Below, in pieces: positions 16,127 through 24,456 of a stretch of DNA of 31,992 nt (positions within the stretch are counted from its first letter, which is position 1; each line of letters starts with the position of its first letter). Source of the DNA: CAYSLU01 sp964431965 (GTDB lineage: Bacteria; Verrucomicrobiota; Kiritimatiellia; CAIKKV01; CAYSLU01); assembly GCA_964431965.1 (NCBI GenBank), contig CAYSLU010000062.1:1-31992 (forward strand), written 5' to 3'. The translations under genes and the position numbers were made by a program. Below the pieces are notes generated by a model. It was not told the origin of the DNA. It searched no databases and saw nothing but the letters and a program-made list of their open reading frames with translations.

Positions 16127-16966
16127 TCAGAACACCACATTCATGGGGCGCTTCAACAGCATCCCCATCCCGATAGCGAGCATCATGCATGCCAGAATCC
16201 AGTTTATCGGTCGATCGCCGACCAACCACACGCGCTTCGGATACTCCAACCGAACGGATGCCGCATCGCCGCCAGCCGGCATACACCCCTCAGGCCCGGC
16301 CACAAGCGCCCCCAAGCTCCCTCTGGCCGGCCGCTCCGGGAACACAGGCCCGGCGGATCCGTCAGCGGACACCGAGACCCGCTTGCCGACCGGTTCGCCG
16401 CCGTTCAGCGAGACCGTCAGCACCCCGGAGACCGGACGGACCGCCCTCAGGCGCCACGCCAGCTCACGGCTGTTCGGCGAGATGAACGGCTGGGCATCCC
16501 CCTCCAGCCCGTCCGGCAGCGCAAGCTCAGCCTGAACGCTCGACAGATCCACCCCATCGGCCACGGCCACCGTCAGCACCGTTGCCTCGCCCGGCTGCAG
16601 CGGCCTCCACTCCAGCCAGTGTCCCATGTGCCCCAGCCACACGCCCAGCGGAATCGCCAGGACCGCAACCGGCAGAAGCGCCTCCAGCAGGTAGCGCCCG
16701 GTGCCCACCACCAGTGCGCCGAAGGCGTGGAACACGGAGCCCAGGTTGTCCTGGTACAGGCGAATCTCAAGGATGTGAGCCATCAGCCGGCTCTTCACCC
16801 GCTTGAGGACGCGCTGGCGGGAGGCATGCTTGAAGGCCAGCAGCCCCAGAACGGCGGTCGCCAGGGAGAACAGCGCCAGCCCGCCCCAAGGCGCCGCGCC
16901 TGCGCCGAACGGGCGGAACAGCAACGAGGACAGGAAGTGAAACAGCGCGTTCGCCGCGGCGCTCAT
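16127..16966 (-). CDS. Three-helix membrane protein of unknown function, coupled to the phosphodiesterase
   Basis: 279 residues. Hydrophobic segments at about 27-45, 94-113 and 255-271. Between the first two is a basic and amphipathic stretch (residues 47-80: KHASRQRVLKRVKSRLMAHILEIRLYQD region) likely to be cytoplasmic. Between the second and third is a beta-rich domain of about 130 residues likely outside. The first helix plus the basic coiled segment recalls the EMC3/TMCO1/YidC-like insertase superfamily core, but the third helix and the beta domain do not, so I give no name. Its ATG overlaps the stop of the upstream phosphodiesterase gene (ATGA, 16966-16963), meaning tight translational coupling and probably a physical partner. 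The next gene begins 40 bases after its stop. Confidence 0.85.
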   Translation of the reverse strand: MSAAANALFHFLSSLLFRPFGAGAAPWGGLALFSLATAVLGLLAFKHASRQRVLKRVKSRLMAHILEIRLYQDNLGSVFHAFGALVVGTGRYLLEALLPVAVLAIPLGVWLGHMGHWLEWRPLQPGEATVLTVAVADGVDLSSVQAELALPDGLEGDAQPFISPNSRELAWRLRAVRPVSGVLTVSLNGGEPVGKRVSVSADGSAGPVFPERPARGSLGALVAGPEGCMPAGGDAASVRLEYPKRVWLVGDRPINWILACMMLAIGMGMLLKRPMNVVF

Positions 16967-18996
16967 GCGGCGCCTCCCCCGGCCGGCTTCAGGTCCCGGC
17001 CCGTCATCTCCGGCGGAACGGGAACGCCGTAGTGCGAAAGAAGGGTCGGCGCCAGGTCGATCAGGGCCGCCCGGTCGGACGCGAGCGGACGGTTGCAGAA
17101 GCATACGCCGGAGAGGAACTCGGAGCTCATGCAGTGGTCCCCGCTCCAGGGATCCAGGTTGTCCAGCAGGTGCTCGCGCGGGTACTGCCCCAGAATCGAG
17201 TCCCACGAGGCGCGGTAGTTCTCGCTGTAGCAGACGACCAGATCGGGCGCCTCGCCGACATACGGCCCGCTGTACACCTCCGCCGGGCGCACCACCCGGC
17301 TGAAGACCGCGGCGCCGGTCTGCGGGTCCCGCACATCCGTCAGCCGCCCGATCAGCTCCGTGCGCAGCTGCTCGTACTCCTCGCCCGGCGCGACGGCCCC
17401 CTCGGGCTCGCGCCCTCGCACGTTCAGGTACAGGCTGTTGATGCCCAGCCCGTAGGCGCGCGTGCCGCCCCACCGCACGCCCTCGAAGAACCCCGATGCG
17501 CCCCGGTCGCTCGGGCTGATCGCCTGCGCATACCCGCTGTCCATGAGCCACGAGTTCAGGTTGAACTGGCGGCGGAACGAGACGAACCCGTGGTCGGACA
17601 TCACGAAGAGCAGCGTCCGGTCGTCCATGGCCTCCATCACCCGCCCCACGGCTCGGTCCACGTGTCCGTAGAGCATGCGCATCACGTCCCCGTGGCTCTT
17701 CGCCAGCTCCGGCGTGTACAGCGGATGGCCGCGATCCCACGTGCGCCAGAATGCGTGTGACGCCATGTCCAGCGTTCCGATGTAGAAGAACAGGAATCCG
17801 TCGCGGTGATGGTGCAGCGCGTGCTCGAGCATCAGCAGGCGCTCCCGCATCACCATCCGCGCCTGCCCCAGGAACTCGTCGTCGGTGAACACGCGGGCGG
17901 ACAGCGCCGCGGTGTCCTCCGGCATGCCCTGCGTGTAGAACCGGCCGAGGTCGCGCGCGAGCCGCCGCGAGAACGACGCCGGCGAGGAGATCGGCGTCGC
18001 GGGATCGGCCGGGTCGATGTCCACCGGCGTCACGTACAGCCCGAGGTGCGGGCTCGACGACTTGAGGAAGAACTTGCAGATCGCCGGGACCGCGCCCGCC
18101 GGCCCGCGCATCGGAAACCGGAGCGGCTGCCACTCGCTCCACTGCCCGGGATCCAGGATCACCGCGCGCCCCTCGATCCGGATCCGCACGCGTGGCGAAC
18201 GCGCATCGCGCTCCACGGCGAACGGGATGCTGGAGTCCTCGGGATCGGCCAGCAGGTCGTCGGCCGGACCGCGCAGGCGGCACTGGGCCACGCCGGACCG
18301 AAACGCGACGGACTCGATCTGCCCGCCCGACACGCTTCGCGTGGTCGCGCCCGGCTCGTCCGTGAAGAACGTGAAGATGCCGTAGCTGCCGTGGATGTCC
18401 GGGGTCCCCATGTCCGTGATGAGGCGCGCCTTGCTTCCGGACGCCGGGTAGCAGACGGGCGCCTTGTAGGCGGTGGCCTCGACGCCGTGCTCCTGCAGCA
18501 CGTCCCACACCGTCGGGCCCTTCCGAAGCAGCTCCAGGTGCGGCGCCGACACCGGAATGGAGTAGCGCCCCAGCGGGATCCGATGCTTCGGCGGAGTCAT
18601 TCGCGCCGTGGCCAGGTACGGCGTCAGGCTCGCCGCTTCGCGCGCAAAGAAGTCGAAGATCCCATGCCCGCCGGGGTTGGTGCCCGAGAGGAAGTTCGAC
18701 CATGCCACGGGGCTCTGAGGGGGATCGCTCGTCCCGAGCGGCAGGAAGGCCCCCCGCTCCGCCAGGCGCCGGCAGTTCGGCATGGCGCCATCGGCCATGA
18801 ACGCGCGCGCCAGCCTCGGGTCCATGCCGTCGATTCCCAGGACCATCGTGCGCGGCGCCGCCCGCCGGGCGCGGCCGCGCGCGCAACCGCCGAGCGCGGC
18901 CGCGGCAGCGCCGCCCGCGACCGCCTTGAGGAAATCACGCCGGGATACGGCTGATCTTCCCCGATATGGCGCGTTCGATGATCTCTCCAAAGTCAT
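16963..18996 (-). CDS. Tat-exported lipoprotein, type I phosphodiesterase (alkaline phosphatase superfamily)
   Basis: 677 residues. N-terminus: twin-arginine motif SRRDFLK (18-24), a hydrophobic alanine-rich h-region and a lipobox LGGC (Cys38), so export folded and lipid anchoring are expected. Catalytic domain: Asp56 in LGIDGMDP (metal 1), Ser95 in QSPVAWSNFLSG aligning with the nucleophile of nucleotide pyrophosphatase/phosphodiesterases, NPGGHGIFDF, DMASHAFW in mid-protein, SDHGF (metal Asp and His) and SGDHCM near residue 628. It is a paralogue of the next upstream gene, sharing SPVAWSxF, NPGxHGIFDF, VxFxFF/FTxEP and SGDHC blocks. ATG 18996 has GGGGAG four bases upstream. The substrate is unknown; metal-dependent phosphoester or phosphono-ester cleavage or transfer is expected. 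Confidence 0.9.
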   Translation of the reverse strand: MTLERSSNAPYRGRSAVSRRDFLKAVAGGAAAAALGGCARGRARRAAPRTMVLGIDGMDPRLARAFMADGAMPNCRRLAERGAFLPLGTSDPPQSPVAWSNFLSGTNPGGHGIFDFFAREAASLTPYLATARMTPPKHRIPLGRYSIPVSAPHLELLRKGPTVWDVLQEHGVEATAYKAPVCYPASGSKARLITDMGTPDIHGSYGIFTFFTDEPGATTRSVSGGQIESVAFRSGVAQCRLRGPADDLLADPEDSSIPFAVERDARSPRVRIRIEGRAVILDPGQWSEWQPLRFPMRGPAGAVPAICKFFLKSSSPHLGLYVTPVDIDPADPATPISSPASFSRRLARDLGRFYTQGMPEDTAALSARVFTDDEFLGQARMVMRERLLMLEHALHHHRDGFLFFYIGTLDMASHAFWRTWDRGHPLYTPELAKSHGDVMRMLYGHVDRAVGRVMEAMDDRTLLFVMSDHGFVSFRRQFNLNSWLMDSGYAQAISPSDRGASGFFEGVRWGGTRAYGLGINSLYLNVRGREPEGAVAPGEEYEQLRTELIGRLTDVRDPQTGAAVFSRVVRPAEVYSGPYVGEAPDLVVCYSENYRASWDSILGQYPREHLLDNLDPWSGDHCMSSEFLSGVCFCNRPLASDRAALIDLAPTLLSHYGVPVPPEMTGRDLKPAGGGAA

Positions 18997-19068
18997 TCCG
19001 CTCCCCCCCCACCACTACTACGAGCCGCGTCAGCCTCCGGCCGCTCAGAACCGGCACCCGCATTGAAC

Positions 19069-19147
19069 GGTCATCCTGAGCGCAGCGAAGGATCTCGTGC
19101 CTCGCGATCCGGCATGAGATTCCTCGTTCCGCTCGGAAGGACTGACC
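19069..19147. repeat. 79-base palindromic repeat at the 3' end of the upstream phosphodiesterase gene
   Basis: Starts GGTCATCCTGAGCGCAGCGA and ends with its imperfect reverse complement (GAGCGGAACGAGGAATCTCA in the reverse sense, ...GGACTGACC at 19140-19147). The core 'TCCTGAGCG-AGCGAAGGATCTC' is a sequence I know as a common dispersed repeat in many environmental bacterial genomes. The element supplies both the stop codon (TCA at 19071-19073, TGA on the minus strand) and about the last 25 codons of the adjacent gene. Confidence 0.7.
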
Positions 19148-21149
19148 GTTCCGTGTCGTCACCCCGTGCGAGCGCCAATGGCGTCCCGTCCATGTAACCG
19201 GGCCGCTCGATCCCGAACAGCCCCAGCACCGTCGGCCCGATATCCATGATGTCCGGCGCACGGCTCGCGTCCGCCATGGTACGACTGCAGAAGAACACCC
19301 CGGGCACCAGGTCGCGATCCACGCAGTGGTCGCCGCTCCACGCCTTGTCGTTGTCGCTGAACACGTCGCCCGCGGTCGATCCCACGGCGGCGTCCCACGA
19401 TGCCCGGTAGCCCGCCGCGTAGCCGACAACCAGATCCGGGCCGTCATTGCGGTAAGGCCCGCTGTAGACGGCGTCCGCATCGTGGATCGACGGGATGGCC
19501 GGATGGCCATCGAGCGGGTCGCGCAGCAGGGCCAGGCGCTCGGCCAGTTCCCGCTTCAGTGTCGCCGCTTCTCCCGGGTCAACGATCCCGCCCGACTCCC
19601 GCCCCTTCAGGTTGAGATAGACCCCGCTCAGGCCGAAGGTGTAGGCCCGGGTCCGCGACCAGTCCACCCCGCGCAGGTAGTCGCTCGCCGGCGCGCCCGA
19701 CCGCTCGTACAGGTAGCCGTTCTCGCGCAGCCAGACGTTCAGGTTCACGCCGCGGCGAAAGTGGCCCATGCCGTGGTCGGAGATCACGAACAGCACGTCT
19801 CCCCTCCGCATCCGGTCCATGACGCGGCCCACCAGCCGGTCCATCCGAACGTACAGGTCATCGATCGCGCCGGCGGCGGCGGGATCCGCCGCGTCCGAAC
19901 CGCGCCGCATGAACATGTGCTGCACGCGGTCCGGCGCCTCGAACACGCACGCGCACAGCCCTTCGCCCGTCCGGTCCAGGGCATGGAAGAAGATGCGCTC
20001 CCGCTCCTCGTGGATATCGTAGACCTGCTGCAGGAAGGCCGCGTCGTCGAGGATGCCCTCGTTCCGCGCCCATGTGTCCTCCGCCAGCCCCAGCGTGGCG
20101 AACGGCCCGTGCAGCTTGGCCAGGTACATCGAGTAGAAGGGCGGATGCGAGACGGCCAGCGCCGGCCGCTCGGGGTCGATGTGCACGGGCGACATGTAGA
20201 GCGTCAGGCCGGCATCCTCCGGCTTCAGCCAGAACCGGCAGATCCCGTGCACGCGCCGGAACCGGCCGTACCGGAAGGTCAGCCGCACCCATTCGGAGAA
20301 CTGCCCCGGCTCGACGCGAACGCGCTGGCCGCAGGCGGTCAGCACCACGGCACCCGCCCCCCCGGGGCGCCGGATCTCGATCGGGAGCACCATCGGGCGG
20401 GACTCCACTCCGTCCGGCGACGGCAGCTCGATCCGCGACACGGCGCGATCTCCGTCGAACGCGACCGTGATCATCCGGCCCGACATCCGGCGCCCCGGCT
20501 GCGGCGGCTCCGTCGTGAAGCACGTGAAATTGCCCTGTGACCCCTCCAAGTCCGGCACGCAGAGGCCGGAGAGCAGGAGCCCGCGGAACTCCTCCGGGGG
20601 AAACGTGATCGGCACCCGCAGCACCGTGCTGAAGATACCGTGCTCGCCCAGGATGCTCCAGAACGAGCGGCTCTTCCGCCGGGACTGGACCCGGGGCCGA
20701 CGCCCGGCCCCACGCGTTACGCTCGCGGATGACAGCTCGGGGAGATAGGTCCGCAGGTTGCGCGACAGGAAATCGAAAATGCCGTGCTTGCCCGGGTTCG
20801 CGCCCGTCGCGAACGAGGACCACGCCACGGGCGACATCGGCGGGCACGTTGTGCGCAGGGGCGCGAAGCAGCCGCGCTGCCTGAGTTCCTGCAGGCGGGG
20901 CAGCGCCCCTTGCTCCATGAGCGCTTCGGTCCGCCTCGGATCCAGGCCGTCGAGGCCGACGATGATCACGCGCCGGGCCGACGCCTTTCGCCGGTCGCGC
21001 TTTCGCCGACGGCCGAGCCAGAGCAGCGCCCGGAACGGCCAGGCCAGCACGGCCAGAACCACGAGCCCGAGTGCATACAGCAGGATCAGAAGCGACCCCG
21101 CCGCGGCAAACCCGGCACCCGGCCCGATATAGGCAACAGTATCGAACAT
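19071..21149 (-). CDS. Membrane-anchored type I phosphodiesterase (alkaline phosphatase superfamily)
   Basis: 692 residues, first gene of the operon. N-terminus: AYIGPGAGF (6-14), a hydrophobic segment at about 17-48, then a very basic stretch (RRRKRDRRK), indicating an anchor with the positive patch after it. Catalytic domain: Asp67 in IVGLDGLDP, Ser106 in MSPVAWSSFATG at the nucleophile position, NPGKHGIFDF, PDRVQHMFM, SDHGMGHF and SGDHC. The arrangement matches the downstream lipoprotein paralogue. The final 25 residues (from about Val668) are translated from a dispersed palindromic repeat and are not expected to be functional. Start supported by GGAG eight bases upstream; a near-consensus promoter lies 57 bases further up. 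Substrate unknown. Confidence 0.9.
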   Translation of the reverse strand: MFDTVAYIGPGAGFAAAGSLLILLYALGLVVLAVLAWPFRALLWLGRRRKRDRRKASARRVIIVGLDGLDPRRTEALMEQGALPRLQELRQRGCFAPLRTTCPPMSPVAWSSFATGANPGKHGIFDFLSRNLRTYLPELSSASVTRGAGRRPRVQSRRKSRSFWSILGEHGIFSTVLRVPITFPPEEFRGLLLSGLCVPDLEGSQGNFTCFTTEPPQPGRRMSGRMITVAFDGDRAVSRIELPSPDGVESRPMVLPIEIRRPGGAGAVVLTACGQRVRVEPGQFSEWVRLTFRYGRFRRVHGICRFWLKPEDAGLTLYMSPVHIDPERPALAVSHPPFYSMYLAKLHGPFATLGLAEDTWARNEGILDDAAFLQQVYDIHEERERIFFHALDRTGEGLCACVFEAPDRVQHMFMRRGSDAADPAAAGAIDDLYVRMDRLVGRVMDRMRRGDVLFVISDHGMGHFRRGVNLNVWLRENGYLYERSGAPASDYLRGVDWSRTRAYTFGLSGVYLNLKGRESGGIVDPGEAATLKRELAERLALLRDPLDGHPAIPSIHDADAVYSGPYRNDGPDLVVGYAAGYRASWDAAVGSTAGDVFSDNDKAWSGDHCVDRDLVPGVFFCSRTMADASRAPDIMDIGPTVLGLFGIERPGYMDGTPLALARGDDTERSVLPSGTRNLMPDREARDPSLRSG

Positions 21150-21205
21150 CCCGCGGTCTCCGCTCGCCCACCCAAAACGCTCAGCCCGAAGGCAAATGAT
21201 CGTAG

Positions 21206-21234
21206 ATTATACCCGACTCCCCTCGCCATGGCAC
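21206..21234 (-). promoter_or_regulatory. Sigma-70-type promoter of the six-gene phosphodiesterase operon
   Basis: On the minus strand GTGCCA (21234-21229, four of six -35 matches), a 17-base spacer and a perfect TATAAT (21211-21206). The predicted start near 21199 gives a leader of about 50 bases to ATG 21149. This is the best promoter match in the window. Confidence 0.7.
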
Positions 21235-21290
21235 GGTCAGACATGTCCTACCTGCGCCGGGCAGTGTCTCTGGTTTGAGCTTTTCGGGCC

Positions 21291-21367
21291 GGCCGGGACG
21301 GAGCCCGGCCCTTCAAGACGCGAAAGACCGCCCGTTCCGGCATGGAGGGACGACCTCTGTGTCGTCC
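21291..21367 (-). repeat. Dispersed two-hairpin intergenic element, copy 2
   Basis: Inverted relative to copy 1. Read on the minus strand: GGACGAC-ACAGAG-GTCGTCC (21367-21348), 37 bases, then GGCCGGG-CTCCGT-CCCGGCC (21310-21291). The total is 77 bases against 78 in copy 1, with stem 1 identical and stem 2 changed by compensating differences. It lies between nuoN and the phosphodiesterase promoter. The remainder of the gap 21150-21501 has no gene that I can see. Confidence 0.6.
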
Positions 21368-21476
21368 GTCGACCGAGGTCAGGCCAAGACAGAAGCCCCT
21401 GGTCAGACGGGGATGCCGAACAGAAGGCAACGAAGGAGACGAAGCCGGAGGCTCAAGTCCAAGGTCAACGGTCCAT

Positions 21477-21500
21477 GGTCCAAGGTCTACTGCTTGGACC
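21477..21500 (-). terminator. Hairpin immediately after nuoN
   Basis: GGTCCAAG (21500-21493 read on the minus strand) pairs perfectly with CTTGGACC (21484-21477) across an 8-base loop, starting 2 bases after the nuoN stop. No T-run follows, but the site is right for the end of the nuo transcript. The neighbouring GGTCCATGG and GGTCAACGG words show the same short motif repeated. Confidence 0.4.
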
Positions 21501-21501
21501 G

Positions 21502-22926
21502 CTACAGCGCGGCCGCACGCACGGCGGCGAGGGTGGCGTCCATCAGCCGGGCGGGCAGGATGCCCATCGTGAGCACCAGCAGCACGAGCGCGACCCCGAG
21601 CGCGGCCGCGAGCCGGTCGAGCCGCACGACCGGCCGGCCGTCCGCGCTGCCGAAGTACATTACTCGCACGACCGTCAGGTAGTAGTAGATCCCGATGGCG
21701 GTGTTGATGGCGGCCAGGACCACCAGCACCAGCAAACCGGAGCGCAGCGCTTCGGACAGCAGCAGAAACTTCCCGGTGAACCCGACGAACGGCGGGATGC
21801 CCGCCAGCGCGAACATGCTCACGCCCATGATCAGCGCGGCCAGAGGAGACCGCGCGTGCAGGCCGGAGAGGTCGTCGAGCGTGACATTCTCGCCGTCACG
21901 CGACACCTGGCAGAGCACCAGGAACGCGGCCAGGCCCATGGCGACAAAGCCGAAGATGTAGAAGGCCGATGCCGCGTAGCCGGTGTCGCGGAGCGTGGCC
22001 AGGCCCAGCATCAGGTAGCCCGCGTGCGCGATGGTCGAGTACCCGAGCATGCGCTTGACGTCCTTCTGCACCAGCGCGGCGAGGTTCCCGAAGAACATCG
22101 ACCCGATCGACGCCACCATCAGCACCACCGTCAGCGCGTGGTCCCCGGGCTGCGCGCAGAGCAGGAAGCGGATGAGCACCGCGACGGCGCCCGCCTTGGG
22201 CACGCCGGCCACGAAGGCCGTCGCCTCGTTGGATGCTCCCTCGTACACGTCGGGCGCCCACAGGTGCATCGGAAAGGCCGCCAGCTTGAAGAACAGCCCC
22301 ACTAGCACCAGCCCCATCCCCACCACCGCGGCCGGATCGGCCCACCGGTGCGCCAGCGCCGGCGCGAGATCCCGGAAATAGGTCGTGCCGCTCATCCCGT
22401 AGAGGTAGCTCATCCCGAACAGCATGATGCCGCTGGCCACGACGCCGAACATCGCGTACTTCGCGGCCGCCTCCATCTGGACGCGCAACCCGGGCCTACC
22501 CTGGCGGAGCGGAACCAGCAGGTAGAGCGAGTAGGACGACAGCTCCAGCGAGACGAACATCGTGATCAGCTCGACGCTGCTGACAAGCGCCATCAGCCCC
22601 AGCCCGCCCAGCTGCAGGAACAGGAAGAACTCCGGCCGCGCGTCGTCGCGCGTATCCTTCAGCTGCCGCCCGAAGATCGCCACAGCGGCCATCCCCAGCG
22701 CGACGAACACCTTGAAGAGCTGGGAGAAGAGGTCCACCCGGTACGCGCCGCTGAACAGCTCCGCCTGGGCCCCCATGGTCGCGACCGACAGGGCGAGCGA
22801 AACGAGCGCCGACAGGGCGGTCGCGCCCGCCGCGAGCCGCCCGCGGCCCGAGCCGAGGCTGAGGGCGAAGGCGACCAGGCTTCCGGCGATGATCGCCAGC
22901 TCCGGCGCTACCAACGATAGATCCAT
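21502..22926 (-). CDS. nuoN: NADH-quinone oxidoreductase subunit N
   Basis: Antiporter-like proton-pumping subunit of complex I, next to the NuoA/J/K region in the membrane arm; about 14 helices, 474 residues. Key charged residues are present: Glu in FVSLELSSYSLY (helix 5), Lys in LVGLFFKLAAFPMHLWAPDVYEGA (helix 7), Lys in VAGVPKAGAVAVL (helix 8) and Lys in VGFTGKFLLL (helix 12). I prefer ATG 22926 because GGAG lies nine bases upstream and the protein then begins MDLSLVAPELAI as in relatives; ATG 22935 would leave no spacing to that site. Last gene of the operon. Confidence 0.95.
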   Translation of the reverse strand: MDLSLVAPELAIIAGSLVAFALSLGSGRGRLAAGATALSALVSLALSVATMGAQAELFSGAYRVDLFSQLFKVFVALGMAAVAIFGRQLKDTRDDARPEFFLFLQLGGLGLMALVSSVELITMFVSLELSSYSLYLLVPLRQGRPGLRVQMEAAAKYAMFGVVASGIMLFGMSYLYGMSGTTYFRDLAPALAHRWADPAAVVGMGLVLVGLFFKLAAFPMHLWAPDVYEGASNEATAFVAGVPKAGAVAVLIRFLLCAQPGDHALTVVLMVASIGSMFFGNLAALVQKDVKRMLGYSTIAHAGYLMLGLATLRDTGYAASAFYIFGFVAMGLAAFLVLCQVSRDGENVTLDDLSGLHARSPLAALIMGVSMFALAGIPPFVGFTGKFLLLSEALRSGLLVLVVLAAINTAIGIYYYLTVVRVMYFGSADGRPVVRLDRLAAALGVALVLLVLTMGILPARLMDATLAAVRAAAL

Positions 22927-22944
22927 GGCGTTCATCTCCGATCG

Positions 22945-24441
22945 CTACAGGTGCAGGCCCGCCTGGAACTGGGCGAGCAGATGCTGCACGCTGGCGTGCA
23001 TCACCGCCGTGAACGGCCCGGGGGCCAGCCCGATCCACAGGACCAGCGCCACCAGGGGCACGAGCGTGATCACTTCGCGCCCGTTCAAGTCCTTCAGGTA
23101 CGACTGGTCGGGGTTTGTCGTGCCGCCCCAGATCACCCGCTGCAGCATGCGCAGCATATACGCCGCGCTGAGCACGACGCCCGGAATGGCCAGGACCGCC
23201 CACTTCGTGGAGAACGCGAACGTGCCGGCCAGCACCAGAAACTCCCCGACGAAGCTGTTCGTGCCCGGGAAGGCCATGGACGACAGGCCGAAGAGGCCCA
23301 GCGCCGTCACGTAGGCCGGCATGAAGCGCCCGATCCCGGTCGCCGCCGCCAGCTCGCGGCTGTGCGTGCGCTCGTAGATGATGCCCACGCACAGGAAGAG
23401 CGCGCCGGTCGTGATCCCGTGGTTCACCATCTGCAGCAGCGCGCCCTCGAGCCCCTCAACGTTCAGCACAAAGATGCCGAGCGTGACGAAGCCCATGTGC
23501 GCCACGCTCGAGTAGGCAACCAGCCGCTTCATGTCGCTTTGCGCCAGCGCGGTCAAGCCGCCGTAGATAATGCCCGCCACGGACAGGCCCAGCACCCACG
23601 GCGCAAACGACTGGACGCCGATCGGCGTGATCGGCAGGCAGAACCGGAGGAACCCGTAGGCGCCCATCTTGAGCAGCACGCTCGCCAGCAGCACGCTGCC
23701 CGCCGTGGGGGCCTCCACGTGCGCGGCGGGCAGCCAGGTGTGGAGCGGGAACATCGGCACCTTCACCGCGAACGCGGCGAAGAACGCGAGGAAGAGCCAC
23801 CCCTGCAGCGAGGCCGCGTACGGCTGCCCCATGAGCGCGGGGATGTAGAAGGTGTGCGGATTGCTGTTCAGGTAGAGCGCGATGATGGCGACCGGAAGCA
23901 GCACCGATCCGGCCAGCGTGTACAGGAAGAACTTGACCGACGCATAGATCCGGCGCGGCCCGCCCCACACGCCGATCATGAGGAACATCGGGATCAGCAT
24001 CGCCTCCCAGAAGACGTAGAACAGCACGAAGTCCAGCGCCGAGAACACGCCCAGCATGGCCGTCTCCATCACGAGGATGCAGGCCATGAACGAGCGGACG
24101 CGCGTGGCGATCGCCCTCCATGAGCACAGAACGCAGAGCGGCATCAGCATCGTGGTCAGGAGCACCATGAGGAGGCTGATCCCGTCGATCCCCAGGGTGT
24201 ACCGGATGTGCAGCGGCGGAATCCACGCCAGATCCTCGCCAAACTGGTAAAGCGGGGTGGTGAGGTTGAAGCCGGCGTACAGCAGGAGCGACAGCGCCGC
24301 GTTCGCCAGCGTCACGAGCAGCGTCCACGCCTTCGCCAGCCCGTCGCCCTTCATCAGCGGCAGCGGCAGCAGACCGGCCAGCGGCAGGAAGATGAGCACG
24401 CTCAGCAGCGGCACATGCTCAAATTTCGCCAAGAATTCCAT
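22945..24441 (-). CDS. nuoM: NADH-quinone oxidoreductase subunit M
   Basis: Antiporter-like subunit, 498 residues, about 14 helices. Glu in FYVFWEAMLIPMFL (helix 5), Lys in FAVKVPMFPLHTWLPAAHVEAPT (helix 7), Lys in LLKMGAYGFLRF (helix 8) and Glu in NSFVGEFLVL (helix 12) are all in place; Glu at the last position distinguishes NuoM from NuoL and NuoN. ATG 24441 has AGGTGAACCC directly upstream. The gap to nuoN is under 20 bases. Confidence 0.96.
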   Translation of the reverse strand: MEFLAKFEHVPLLSVLIFLPLAGLLPLPLMKGDGLAKAWTLLVTLANAALSLLLYAGFNLTTPLYQFGEDLAWIPPLHIRYTLGIDGISLLMVLLTTMLMPLCVLCSWRAIATRVRSFMACILVMETAMLGVFSALDFVLFYVFWEAMLIPMFLMIGVWGGPRRIYASVKFFLYTLAGSVLLPVAIIALYLNSNPHTFYIPALMGQPYAASLQGWLFLAFFAAFAVKVPMFPLHTWLPAAHVEAPTAGSVLLASVLLKMGAYGFLRFCLPITPIGVQSFAPWVLGLSVAGIIYGGLTALAQSDMKRLVAYSSVAHMGFVTLGIFVLNVEGLEGALLQMVNHGITTGALFLCVGIIYERTHSRELAAATGIGRFMPAYVTALGLFGLSSMAFPGTNSFVGEFLVLAGTFAFSTKWAVLAIPGVVLSAAYMLRMLQRVIWGGTTNPDQSYLKDLNGREVITLVPLVALVLWIGLAPGPFTAVMHASVQHLLAQFQAGLHL

Positions 24442-24456
24442 GGGTTCACCTGACGA

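Noticed and set aside
16087..16140. Longer N-terminus of the sulfatase-like enzyme from ATG 16140.
   Set aside because: It adds a Cys/Arg-rich stretch before the first membrane helix and would overlap the upstream gene; ATG 16086 has a good AAGGA site.
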